From Gordonia sp. OPL2 (lineage in GTDB: Bacteria; Actinomycetota; Actinomycetes; Mycobacteriales; Mycobacteriaceae), in the NCBI RefSeq assembly GCF_003797825.1, contig NZ_RKME01000022.1:34043-98042 (forward strand): 64,000 bases of DNA. The letters are read 5' to 3'. The first letter of the stretch is position 1. Every line of letters begins with the position of its first letter. The notes beneath the pieces were generated by a model. The model did no database searches. It was given only the letters and a program-made list of their open reading frames with translations, and was not told the DNA's origin. A program made the position numbers and the translations under genes. This document shows positions 28,975 through 37,069 of the stretch, in pieces.

Positions 28975-30306
28975 GTGACCACGACACCCATCCCGACTCG
29001 CCCGCCCGCCACGACACCCGCACCGTCGTCGAACCAAGGCCGCCGTGCCGCGCTCGCCGCGTTCCTGGGAAGCATGCTCGAGTACTACGACTTCTTCATC
29101 TACGGGTCCGCGGCAGCGCTTGTGTTCCCGACGCTCTTCTTCCCCACCGGTGATCCGACCGTGGCGACCATCGGCTCGCTCGCCACTTTCGGGATCGGAT
29201 ACGTCGCGCGCCCCCTGGGCGGGCTGGTGCTCGGCCATTTCGGGGACAGGCTGGGTCGCAAGCGAACTCTGATCATCACTCTGACGCTGATGGGGTTGTC
29301 CAGCCTCGCGGTCGGCTTCCTGCCCACCTACGCGGCAGTCGGATGGGTGGCCCCCGCGTTGCTCGTCCTGTGCCGGATGGTGCAGGGCTTCTCGGCCGGC
29401 GGCGAAGCCGCTGGTGCATCGACATTGACCATAGAGCACGCACCCGAGGGCCGTCGCGGACTGTTCGCGAGCTTCACCATGTCGGGCTGCATGGGCGGCA
29501 TCGTCCTGGCGAATCTGGTGTTCGTCCCGGTCGCCGCTCTGCCGAGGGAGGAGCTGATGAGCTGGGGCTGGCGGGTTCCGTTCTGGACCGGCTTTGTGGT
29601 CCTGGTCCTGGCTTTCGTGATCCGCACCCGGCTTGATGAAACCCCGGTTTTCGTCGCAGAGACCAAGACCGATGAGCCGCCCGCCCTACCTGTGGTCGAA
29701 CTGTTTCGTCGCCAATGGCGCGATGTCGTACGTGTGACCCTGGCGTCGCTGTTCGCCGTGTTCCAGACCGTGATGGGGGTATTCGGTCTGGCGTACGCCA
29801 CATCCGACGCCGTGGGCTTGGGGCGTACGACGATGTTGTGGGTGTCGGTGATGTCGAATGTCGCCGCGGTGTTGTGTATCCCACTCGTGGCGGCGCTCTC
29901 GGACCGCATAGGCCGACGCCCGGTGTGGATCACAGGTGCGTTGAGCAGCTCGGTGCTGGTGTTCGTGTACTTCGGTGCGATCTCCACGCAGAACCTGGTG
30001 ACGATCTTCGTGACCGGCGCGGTGCTGCTGGGCGTCGCGTACTCGGGGATGAACGCGCTGTGGCCCGCCTTCTTCTCGGAGCAGTTCTCGGCGCGGGTCC
30101 GGTTCTCGGGATTCGCAGTCGCCAGCCAGATCGGCCTTCTGCTTGCGGGGTTCTCCCCGACCATCGGATATGCCCTGATGGGTGCGGGATCTATGGGGTG
30201 GGTTCCGGTCGCCGTCTTCACCGCCGGGTGCGGCGTGATCTCCGCCGTGGCGGTGTACTTCTGCCGGGAGACCGCGCACCTGCCTCTGGCCAAACTGGGC
30301 AACTGA
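28975..30306 (+). CDS. MHS-family (metabolite:H+ symporter) MFS transporter
   Basis: A 443-residue 12-helix importer of the MHS subfamily (ShiA, KgtP, ProP, PcaT relatives), which usually takes up organic acids such as shikimate, dicarboxylates or aromatic carboxylates with protons. Characteristic blocks are MLEYYDFFIYGSAAALVFPTLFFP in helix 1, the loop GHFGDRLGRKRTL and RMVQGFSAGGEAAGA. GTG 28975 is chosen for GGAGAGG five bases upstream. It is the first gene of a same-strand cluster with an IclR regulator, a Dabb protein, an SDR and a KstD-like flavoprotein, so it likely imports the compound they degrade. Confidence 0.9.
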   Translation: MTTTPIPTRPPATTPAPSSNQGRRAALAAFLGSMLEYYDFFIYGSAAALVFPTLFFPTGDPTVATIGSLATFGIGYVARPLGGLVLGHFGDRLGRKRTLIITLTLMGLSSLAVGFLPTYAAVGWVAPALLVLCRMVQGFSAGGEAAGASTLTIEHAPEGRRGLFASFTMSGCMGGIVLANLVFVPVAALPREELMSWGWRVPFWTGFVVLVLAFVIRTRLDETPVFVAETKTDEPPALPVVELFRRQWRDVVRVTLASLFAVFQTVMGVFGLAYATSDAVGLGRTTMLWVSVMSNVAAVLCIPLVAALSDRIGRRPVWITGALSSSVLVFVYFGAISTQNLVTIFVTGAVLLGVAYSGMNALWPAFFSEQFSARVRFSGFAVASQIGLLLAGFSPTIGYALMGAGSMGWVPVAVFTAGCGVISAVAVYFCRETAHLPLAKLGN

Positions 30307-30349
30307 TCAACCGCGAGTCTGGCGGTGTCATACGCGGGAGGATAGACCG

Positions 30350-31105
30350 ATGGCGCGGTCACCGAGCGGAGAGTCGGTACTAGAGCGTGCCGTCCGCATC
30401 CTGCGGCTGTTCACTGCCGGCTCCCCGGCACTCACGGTCGCGGAGATCGCGCGTGGCGCCGACCTGCCGATCGCCACCGCGCACCGGCTGGTCGGCGAGC
30501 TCATCGAGCTGGGGGTTCTGGAACGGGCCGCGGACCGCCGGGTCCGGATGGGCGTCCAGATGTGGGAGTGGGCGTCGCGCTCATCGCGGGCGCTCGACCT
30601 GCGGGAGGCGGCGATGCCGGCGATGGAAGACCTGCACGCGGTGGTGCGCCACCATACGCAGCTCGGGGTGCTCGAGGGCACCGACGTTCTCTATATCGAG
30701 CGGCTTTCCGCGCGCACCGCTGTGCACAACGACACGCGTATCGCCGGGAGGCTACCTATCCACGCCACCTCGGCGGGCCTCGTCTTGTTGGCAAACGCCG
30801 CGGTCGACGTGCAGGAGTCTGTACTCGCCGGTCACCTTGCGCGGTACACCCCGTACACGATCACCGACCCCCGCGACCTGCGCCGCCTACTCGCCGACAT
30901 CCGCCGCCAGGGATACGTTGTCGCCGAGCAGATGATCACGCTCGGGTCGACCGGAGTCGGCGTCCCGGTCCGCGGCAGCACAGGGGACGTCGTCGCTGCC
31001 CTGTGCCTTGTGGTCCCTGCGGTCAGCGAGAACCGCCGCCAGTACATCGGTGCGCTGATGACGACGGCGCGCACCATCTCTCGCACGCTCGGCGCGCACA
31101 GTTGA
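30350..31105 (+). CDS. IclR-family transcriptional regulator
   Basis: A 251-residue IclR regulator. The winged helix-turn-helix covers about residues 8-70 (VLERAVRILRLFTAG, TVAEIARGADLPIATAHRLVGELIELGVLE). The effector domain contains the family segments LHATSAGL-like IHATSAGLVLLA and a C-terminal VSENRRQYIGALMTTAR. ATG 30350 follows GGGAGG. It is 43 bp after the transporter and precedes three enzyme genes. IclR proteins often govern catabolism of aromatic or alicyclic acids, with the pathway substrate as effector, which suits this setting. Confidence 0.92.
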   Translation: MARSPSGESVLERAVRILRLFTAGSPALTVAEIARGADLPIATAHRLVGELIELGVLERAADRRVRMGVQMWEWASRSSRALDLREAAMPAMEDLHAVVRHHTQLGVLEGTDVLYIERLSARTAVHNDTRIAGRLPIHATSAGLVLLANAAVDVQESVLAGHLARYTPYTITDPRDLRRLLADIRRQGYVVAEQMITLGSTGVGVPVRGSTGDVVAALCLVVPAVSENRRQYIGALMTTARTISRTLGAHS

Positions 31106-31124
31106 CTTCTCATTGAATGAAGTC
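31104..31124. promoter_or_regulatory. inverted repeat, possible IclR site before the enzyme genes
   Basis: GACTTC and GAAGTC flank an inner TCATT-G-AATGA palindrome (partly overlapping) within 31104-31124, immediately after the IclR stop codon and 40 bp before the Dabb gene. The position suits an internal operator for the enzyme genes. A two-base offset makes the symmetry imperfect. Confidence 0.45.
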
Positions 31125-31164
31125 TCTGTGGCTACGGCCACAGATCGCCCGCATCCTGTTAGCC

Positions 31165-31455
31165 ATGATCCGACACGTGGTGATGTTCCGATGGCATCCC
31201 GAATTCCCTGAAGCCGAACGTGTTTCGTGGCTCGCCGCGGTGCGCGAACTACCATCACAGATCGGCGTGCTGCGCAGTCTCAGTGCCGGTGTCGACACTC
31301 TGGGCACTGACCGCTCCTGGGACGCGGCAATCGTCGCAGAGTTCGACACGATCGAGGACGTCGCCACCTACACCGAACATCCTGCCCACCGACCACTCAT
31401 CACGATCTCCGGGACCGGCGCCGCAGAGATCGCATCCGTCGACTTCATCATTTGA
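31165..31455 (+). CDS. Dabb (stress-responsive alpha/beta barrel) domain protein
   Basis: A 96-residue dimeric alpha/beta-barrel protein of the Dabb family. It begins MIRHVVMFRW, the usual first strand with its conserved His, and ends in TEHPAHRPLITISG before the final strand. Dabb proteins include polyketide cyclases such as olivetolic acid cyclase, as well as many uncharacterised catabolic proteins, so it could be an isomerase, cyclase or lactone-handling enzyme here. The start at 31165 is chosen because the fold begins there. Upstream in-frame codons overlap the inverted repeat. It ends 28 bp before the SDR gene. Confidence 0.85.
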   Translation: MIRHVVMFRWHPEFPEAERVSWLAAVRELPSQIGVLRSLSAGVDTLGTDRSWDAAIVAEFDTIEDVATYTEHPAHRPLITISGTGAAEIASVDFII

Positions 31456-31483
31456 GATCAAGACTTAGACAAGGAGATTAACC

Positions 31484-32254
31484 ATGGTCAACAACGTTGG
31501 ACGAGTGGCCGGAAAGGTTGCCTTCGTAACCGGGGGCAGCGGGGATCTCGGTGCTGCTGTCGTCAAGCGGCTCGCCGAGGAGGGGGCCACCGTCGCCAAC
31601 CTCGACCGCGACAAGCCACGCGAAGCATGGCCGTTCGCCGTCACCGATGTCATAACCGACCGGGTCGTCGACATCACATGCGAGAACGATGTGGCGACAA
31701 CGGTTGCCGCAGCCGTCGCCGACCTCGGCACCCCGGACATTCTGGTCAATGCCGCCGGAATTCTCGGCCGACCCGCACCGTCGCATGAGGCGACCGAATG
31801 CGAATTCGACGTCGTCTTCGGCGTGAACGTCAAAGGTACCTGGCTGATGACGAAATACGTTGTTCCGCACATGATCGCGGCGGGACAGGGCAGTATCGTC
31901 GACTTCTCGTCGATTCACGGGCTGACCGGCGGCGCGAATGTGCCGCTCTATCATGCGTCCAAGGGTGCCGTCCGACTGCTGGCGAAGTCCGACGCAGTCA
32001 CTTACGGGCCCAGTGGGATACGCGTCAACTCGGTACACCCCGGCTCGATGGACACCAGGATGAGCCGATCCTCCGCGGAACGCAGTCCGATCGGACCCGA
32101 GGCGTACTACCGCCAATTGGTGTCCGGCAATCCGCTGACGCGCCAGGGCACTCCACGCGAGATAGCCGATGCCGTCCTCTACTTGGCTTCCGACGAATCC
32201 TCCTTCACCACCGGGACCGAACTGGTCGTTGACGGCGGCTACACAGCCCACTGA
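31484..32254 (+). CDS. short-chain dehydrogenase (classical SDR)
   Basis: A 256-residue classical SDR with TGGSGDLG for the cofactor, an Asp-ended second strand (NLDRDK) favouring NAD, NAAGILG, catalytic Ser in VDFSSIHG, and YHASK. It ends with the family segment VVDGGYTAH. The order of motifs is that of ring or secondary-alcohol dehydrogenases. It has a strong AAGGAG site seven bases before ATG 31484. It sits between the Dabb gene and the flavoprotein gene, whose start lies 40 bp past its stop. A plausible role is oxidising a cyclic alcohol to the ketone that the flavoprotein then desaturates. Confidence 0.92.
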   Translation: MVNNVGRVAGKVAFVTGGSGDLGAAVVKRLAEEGATVANLDRDKPREAWPFAVTDVITDRVVDITCENDVATTVAAAVADLGTPDILVNAAGILGRPAPSHEATECEFDVVFGVNVKGTWLMTKYVVPHMIAAGQGSIVDFSSIHGLTGGANVPLYHASKGAVRLLAKSDAVTYGPSGIRVNSVHPGSMDTRMSRSSAERSPIGPEAYYRQLVSGNPLTRQGTPREIADAVLYLASDESSFTTGTELVVDGGYTAH

Positions 32255-32294
32255 CCACCCAATGAGAACACCGACCGCACAAGGAAGAACAGAA

Positions 32295-34010
32295 ATGCTC
32301 GAAAGTAGTTACGACATCGTGGTGATAGGCTCGGGCGCCGCCGGCATCAGCGCCGCCCTGACGGCCGCCAAACAGGGCCAGAGCGTGGTCGTCCTCGAGA
32401 AAGACCGATATCTTGGTGGCACGTCGGCGATCTCAGGCGGCTGGGCCTGGGTTCCCGGAACCCGCGAGGGCATCGCCCGCGGTGACTCACGTGCCGATAT
32501 CGAGACCTATATCCGAACTCTCGCGAAAGACTCCTACAATCCGGAGGCGGTACAAACGTTTCTCGACGAAGTCCCGAACGCGATGACCTTCCTCACCGAC
32601 GAAGCCGGTGTCGATTTCGTCTTACCAGAGACCGCGCCCGACTACCAGATGGACGCCCCTGGCGCCCGCAAAGGAGGACGCGCAGTCACCGTGGCCAAGA
32701 CCGATGGCCGCGTCCTCGGAGACGACAGGCTCCGCGTTCAGCCATACCTGTACCCCTACACCGTCTTCGGCTATATGCCCGAGATCGGCGACGATATCGC
32801 CACGTTCCTTCGCGCCAACCGCTCACCCAAGGCGTTCGCCTACGTCATGCGCCGAATCCTCAAGTGTTGGTGGGAGACCGCCGCGCACAAGCGTGGATAC
32901 GACCGAACCAACGGGAACGCCCTGATGACGAGCATGGTCGCCGCGGCGCGCCGCCTGTGTATCCCAATGATCACCGAGGCACCCGTGCTCCGGATTCTCA
33001 TCGGCGACGACGGTGTCGCAAACGGGGTCGTCGTCGGCGGTACCCACAAGTCCACGGTCCACGCGCGCCTCGGCGTCGTCATCGCCGCCGGCGGCTTCAC
33101 CGGCGACGCCGAGCTGCGCAAGCGTGTCTTCCCCCATGATCGGTACGGCGACAACCATGTCACGCCGACGCGTGGACACGACGGAGACAGCTACCGGTTG
33201 GCTGCCGCTGTTGGCGGTGTGCTCGACGCCAGCCCGCATCAGCCCGCCTCGTGGGGCCCGGTCACGGTGTGGAAGAGCCTGCGCGGCCAGGACCGGATCT
33301 TCCCGCACCTGCGGGCGTTCGGCCTGCCCGGGTTGATCGCGATCAACCGGCACGGCGAGCGGTTCGCGAACGAGTCGTTCAGCTATCACGATTTCGGCGT
33401 CCAGATGCTCGCCGACAGCGACGGGGAACGCGAAACCTATGGCTGGATCATCGCCGATCGCAAGGCGATGCATACCTACGGCATCGGCTACGCAAAACCC
33501 TGGCCCATGCCCACCTGGTACTACGAGAAGGTCGGATATCTGACTTCTGCGCCAACCCTCTCCGAACTCGCGGCGAAGGTCGGCGTCCCCGCGGATCGGC
33601 TCGAGGCCACCGTCGCCGATTTCAACGACGGCGCAGCCCGTGGCGAGGACCCGCGGTTCGGTCGCGGCTCCAATTGGTTTCACCACTTCAAGGGCGACCT
33701 CGACCACACGCCCAACCCGAACCTCGAGGTTCTCGACCGTGCCCCGTTCTACGCGGTGCGGATCCAGATGGGCGACCTTGGTTCGTACGCGGGCCTCGCC
33801 GTCAACCGACGCAGCGAGGTGATCACCGGCGACGGCACCCCCATCCCGGGCCTATACGCGGTGGGCACCGCCGCGGTCAGTGTCTTCGGCGGAGGTTACC
33901 CGGGCTACGGCGCAAACATTGGCCCGGCACTGGTCTTCGGCTACCAGGTCGGCCGTGACATCGCGGCGCACACCGCCGAACGCGAAAGCTGCTATGTCGT
34001 TCCCTCATGA
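32295..34010 (+). CDS. KstD-like FAD-dependent ketone dehydrogenase
   Basis: A 571-residue flavoprotein of the fumarate-reductase/3-ketosteroid-delta1-dehydrogenase superfamily. The FAD Rossmann motif is IVVIGSGAAGISAALTAAKQ (residues about 8-27), followed by GGTSAISGGWAWVPG, and the C-terminal FAD block is GGYPGYGANIGPALVFGYQVG, the position where KstD has its proton-abstracting Tyr. KstD-type enzymes introduce a C=C bond next to a ring ketone. Close fit to true KstD is not evident, so a smaller cyclic ketone is as likely as a steroid. ATG 32295 follows AGGAAGAAC. It is the last gene of the cluster, after the SDR. Confidence 0.88.
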   Translation: MLESSYDIVVIGSGAAGISAALTAAKQGQSVVVLEKDRYLGGTSAISGGWAWVPGTREGIARGDSRADIETYIRTLAKDSYNPEAVQTFLDEVPNAMTFLTDEAGVDFVLPETAPDYQMDAPGARKGGRAVTVAKTDGRVLGDDRLRVQPYLYPYTVFGYMPEIGDDIATFLRANRSPKAFAYVMRRILKCWWETAAHKRGYDRTNGNALMTSMVAAARRLCIPMITEAPVLRILIGDDGVANGVVVGGTHKSTVHARLGVVIAAGGFTGDAELRKRVFPHDRYGDNHVTPTRGHDGDSYRLAAAVGGVLDASPHQPASWGPVTVWKSLRGQDRIFPHLRAFGLPGLIAINRHGERFANESFSYHDFGVQMLADSDGERETYGWIIADRKAMHTYGIGYAKPWPMPTWYYEKVGYLTSAPTLSELAAKVGVPADRLEATVADFNDGAARGEDPRFGRGSNWFHHFKGDLDHTPNPNLEVLDRAPFYAVRIQMGDLGSYAGLAVNRRSEVITGDGTPIPGLYAVGTAAVSVFGGGYPGYGANIGPALVFGYQVGRDIAAHTAERESCYVVPS

Positions 34011-34179
34011 CGAGGCCCGCGAGCGACTGGTGCATATTCTTGCGACGGACCCTCTTCGGCGGTCAACTCGACTGCACCGGTGAGGGGCTTCGGAGCGCTC
34101 CTGAGTAACCCTGCCGTCGTGGTCGTCGAATCGATCCGGTGTCGCGGCGGCGACTACATCAACGATCCACCTCGACGCA

Positions 34180-34572
34180 TCACTCCTCAGCAGACTCCGC
34201 ATCCCGTCGCTTGTCCTCGTGAAGCGACTTGATCCGCCGCTCCTCGCGCCGACCCTCGACACGCGTGGCGCGCTCTGCGGCCAGCCACTCGGGCATCTCC
34301 GCCAGGAGTTCATCGATCTGCGCAGTCGTCAGTGCTTCGGTGATGCCGCCGCGGATCAGCCCGGAGTTGGAGATCCCGAGTTTCGCGGCCACCAGGTTCT
34401 TCGGGTGCGGACCGTCGGCGCGCAGTGTGCGGAGCCATTCGGGCGGGTCGTTCTGGAGGGCGGTGAGCTCGGCTCGGGTGATGGATCCGCTCCGAAACTC
34501 GTCGGGCGTGGCCGGCAGATACACGTCCAGCTTCTTGGCGGCTGTCGCCGGCTTCATCGACTGCGAGCTCAT
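34180..34572 (-). CDS. DUF5997 family protein
   Basis: A 130-residue soluble protein of the DUF5997 family, function unknown. A helical core with the segments AKKLDVYLPATPDEFRSG, PPEWLRTLRADGPHPK and a C-terminal charged helix is visible. ATG 34572 (MSSQSMKP) is chosen. A 14-codon upstream extension would cross into the divergent gene's promoter. It is divergent from the headless LysR-type protein with only 32 bp between the starts, an association seen repeatedly in actinobacteria, so the two probably work together or share control. Confidence 0.85.
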   Translation of the reverse strand: MSSQSMKPATAAKKLDVYLPATPDEFRSGSITRAELTALQNDPPEWLRTLRADGPHPKNLVAAKLGISNSGLIRGGITEALTTAQIDELLAEMPEWLAAERATRVEGRREERRIKSLHEDKRRDAESAEE

Positions 34573-34604
34573 GTCCTGAGGGTATCCGGCGGTAGCCTTC
34601 GAGG

Positions 34605-35351
34605 GTGAGCACACCCGACGACGTCCCCGCCTTTCGTCTGGCGTACGTCCCGGGCGTGACCCCGAGCAAGTGGGCCCGCATCTGGGCCGAGCGCCGACGC
34701 GACGTTGCGCTACAGCTCATCACCCTCGACGTGTCGAGCTGCGCGCAGGCAGTTCACGACGGCCAGGTGGACATGGCGATCACGCGCCTTCCCGACGCGC
34801 TCCGCCATGGCGAGGTCGGCGAGCACCACACGATCGATCTGTACGACGAGACCACGGTGGCGGTGGTACCGAAAGACCACGTCCTCACCGCAGCCGACGA
34901 ACTTACCCTCGCCGACCTCGACGACGAGCAGTTCCTATGGCCACTCGACGAACCACTGACCGTCGCCGGACGACCTGGCCGCGCCGTCGATCATCGACCC
35001 GAAACAACAGGTGATGCAATCGAACTCGTCGCCACAGGGATGGCGCTGGTGCTCGTGCCGCAATCACTGGCGCGGTTGCACCACCGCAGGGACCTCACCT
35101 ACCGGCCCGTGATCGACGCCCCCAAAGGGACTGTCGGACTCCTGTGGCCGTCGCCGACAACGGATCTCGCCGATGAGTTCATCGGCATCGTCCGCGGACG
35201 CAAGTCGACATCGTCCCGCGGCCGCTCCGAGCCGACAGCAAAGCGCTCGGCGAAAGAGAAGGCCGCGGCGAAGCGGACGGCACGCGAGGCCGCCGGGAAG
35301 GTGCGCGGCAAAGGTGCGCGGCGGGGGGCGGGGCGTCCGAAACGACGGTGA
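34605..35351 (+). CDS. LysR-type substrate-binding domain protein lacking the DNA-binding domain
   Basis: A 248-residue protein consisting of a periplasmic-binding-like LysR effector domain (FRLAYVPGVTPSKW at the start, GQVDMAITRLPDAL, VAVVPKDHVL, VATGMALVLVPQSLARLHH) followed by a 45-residue Lys/Arg/Ala-rich tail ending RRGAGRPKRR. The usual 60-residue N-terminal helix-turn-helix is absent, not merely out of frame. The upstream 32 bp cannot hold it. The basic tail may replace it as a nucleic-acid contact. It pairs divergently with the DUF5997 gene, and a joint regulatory role is inference. Confidence 0.85.
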   Translation: MSTPDDVPAFRLAYVPGVTPSKWARIWAERRRDVALQLITLDVSSCAQAVHDGQVDMAITRLPDALRHGEVGEHHTIDLYDETTVAVVPKDHVLTAADELTLADLDDEQFLWPLDEPLTVAGRPGRAVDHRPETTGDAIELVATGMALVLVPQSLARLHHRRDLTYRPVIDAPKGTVGLLWPSPTTDLADEFIGIVRGRKSTSSRGRSEPTAKRSAKEKAAAKRTAREAAGKVRGKGARRGAGRPKRR

Positions 35352-35352
35352 C

Positions 35353-35450
35353 GCCCTTCGTGACGCCGCGCTTTCGCTCCGCTCCTCAGGGGCCGGGTTG
35401 GGTAGCCCCTTCGTGACGCTGCGCTATCGCTCCACTCCTGAGGGGCCGGG
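35353..35450 (-). repeat. dispersed intergenic repeat cluster, locus D
   Basis: Two minus-strand copies, each starting with the CCCTTCGTGACG cap and containing CGCTCCGCTCCTCAGGGGCC or a close variant, about 54 bp apart. They follow the stop of the headless LysR gene by two bases and precede the convergent NAD(P)-binding protein gene. Confidence 0.8.
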
Positions 35451-35473
35451 TGGCGCAGCCCAGCGCGAGACCG

Positions 35474-36136
35474 TCAGGCCGCTCGCCACTCCTCGGTACG
35501 TTCCGGCGTGGCATCCGTAAGCGCTGTGATCGTGTCGTCGACTCCGAAGTCTTTCCCGTACACCGGCGTTCCCGGCTGCTGGCGCCACGAGTCGGCGAGT
35601 GTTCCGCCGTCGACCGGATCGAAACCGAGCTCATCGACGAGCTGGAACACGATCTTCTTGCCGTCGGCGTCGTCCCCGGCGATCGGGAGCGCGATCCGCC
35701 CCTCGGTGCCGGCCGGAACACCCTTGTTCAGCAAGTGTTTCCAATAGATTCCGTTGAACACCTTGTAGACGGGCACGCCGAGCTGTTCGGACACCCACAC
35801 ACTCTCCGGGGTCCCCTCCTCGATCGCGTCGATCTTCCCGTCACGCTGCTGCGGGTAGTAGTTGTTGGTCTCGACGACCGGCGCACCGATCTTGCGGCCG
35901 TCGAGGATTCCCGGGGCGAGATCGGGGGTGTTCTTCTGCGGAATGCTGACGATGACGAGGTCGGCGTCCTGCGCGGCATCGGCAGCCCACACCGCTGTGG
36001 CACCGGTCTCCTCGGCGAGTTCGGCGAGCGTCTCGGGCGCCCGCGAATTGGCCACGCGCACCTCGTGCCCCAGTGTGGTGAGTCGACGCGTCAGCGTCCC
36101 GCCGATGAATCCGGCACCGATGATCCCGATTTTCAC
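35474..36136 (-). CDS. NADPH-dependent F420-reductase-like NAD(P)-binding protein
   Basis: A 220-residue Rossmann protein of the NADP oxidoreductase/coenzyme F420-dependent family. It opens with VKIGIIGAGFIGGTLTRRLTTLGHEV, a classic GxGxxG dinucleotide fold, followed by ANSRAPETL, where Ser/Arg would hold the NADPH phosphate, and IVSIPQKN. Members include F420:NADPH oxidoreductases and imine-reductase-like proteins, so the exact reaction is open. GTG 36136 is supported by GAGGTG five bases upstream. The longer open frame upstream has no support. It is divergent from the pyridoxamine-oxidase-like gene. Confidence 0.85.
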   Translation of the reverse strand: MKIGIIGAGFIGGTLTRRLTTLGHEVRVANSRAPETLAELAEETGATAVWAADAAQDADLVIVSIPQKNTPDLAPGILDGRKIGAPVVETNNYYPQQRDGKIDAIEEGTPESVWVSEQLGVPVYKVFNGIYWKHLLNKGVPAGTEGRIALPIAGDDADGKKIVFQLVDELGFDPVDGGTLADSWRQQPGTPVYGKDFGVDDTITALTDATPERTEEWRAA

Positions 36137-36300
36137 AACAACACCTCTGTGGTCGACGACAGTGACCTGTGGTGCAACGACATGACTCGTCTGGCTATTC
36201 GCAGAGTGACCGATGACACGCTCCACCGTGGTCGTGTGCGCACCAGAAACAGAGCAAGAACGGTCAAGCCCGGAGAACCTCCCACTCGTACGGTTGAACC

Positions 36301-36897
36301 GTGACCGAATCTCCCCACGCACCCACCTCATCTGCCCCGAACTCCGACGCCCGCCCGTACGGCCTGCCGGTGGCCGACAACCTGCCCACCGTGTCGGCGC
36401 CGGTGGTCGACCGACCGGTGTTCCCGGACGGCTACGGCGTCGGCGAGGGTCTGGCCGGCACACGCTCGTGGGCTTCGGTCGAGGAGCGTCTCGTGGCGTC
36501 GACACACTATTGGTTGACATCGGTCCGGGGCGACGGCACGCCGCATGTGGTGCCGCGCTGGGGAGTCTGGGTCGACGGTCGTTTCTTCTACGACGGCGCG
36601 CCGACGACCCGCCACGCACGCAACGTCGAAGCGAATCCGGCATGCACCCTCAACCTGGAGAGCGGAACCGACGTGGTGATCATCGACGGGTACTCGACGG
36701 CCGTGCGCGCTCTCCCGGAAGGCCTCGGCGCCCGGCTGTCCGCCGCCTTCACCAAATATGCGGATCAGGACTACCGCCCCGGCCCCGAGTCCTGGCAATC
36801 ACCGACCGACGGCGGTGGCCTGCGGGCGATCACCCCTCAACGAGCCCTCGCGTGGGCGTCGTTTCCGACAGACTGCACCCGATTCACATTCGTGTAG
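36301..36897 (+). CDS. pyridoxamine 5'-phosphate oxidase-fold protein
   Basis: A 198-residue protein with a split-barrel flavin fold of the PNPOx-like superfamily. THYWLTSVRGDGTPHVVPRWGVWVDGRFFYDG and the following RHARNVEANPACTLNLESG are its core strands. In actinobacteria many such proteins bind F420 or FMN rather than making PLP, and nothing here identifies the cofactor. The first 40 residues are proline-rich and probably disordered. The start is a GTG at 36301. It is divergent from the F420-type NAD(P) protein, a suggestive pairing but with 164 bp between them. Confidence 0.82.
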   Translation: MTESPHAPTSSAPNSDARPYGLPVADNLPTVSAPVVDRPVFPDGYGVGEGLAGTRSWASVEERLVASTHYWLTSVRGDGTPHVVPRWGVWVDGRFFYDGAPTTRHARNVEANPACTLNLESGTDVVIIDGYSTAVRALPEGLGARLSAAFTKYADQDYRPGPESWQSPTDGGGLRAITPQRALAWASFPTDCTRFTFV

Positions 36898-37069
36898 CGC
36901 ACTCGCGCCCGCGTAACAGATCCCGGCATCGATTTACGTTCCCTTTACCTCCGAGGCACGAGAACGAGACGTTGGCAGGCCTATCGTCTCTCATGCGTAC
37001 ACCGTCGGTGCGCAGTGCACACTCGTGCGAAACCCAGCGAAACCTTGTGTCGCCCAACGGAGGTAACCC

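Noticed and set aside
36898..37069. GlnR or AmtR site before the ammonium transporter
   Set aside because: GTAAC and GTAAA/GGGAAC fragments exist but do not fit either consensus with correct spacing.
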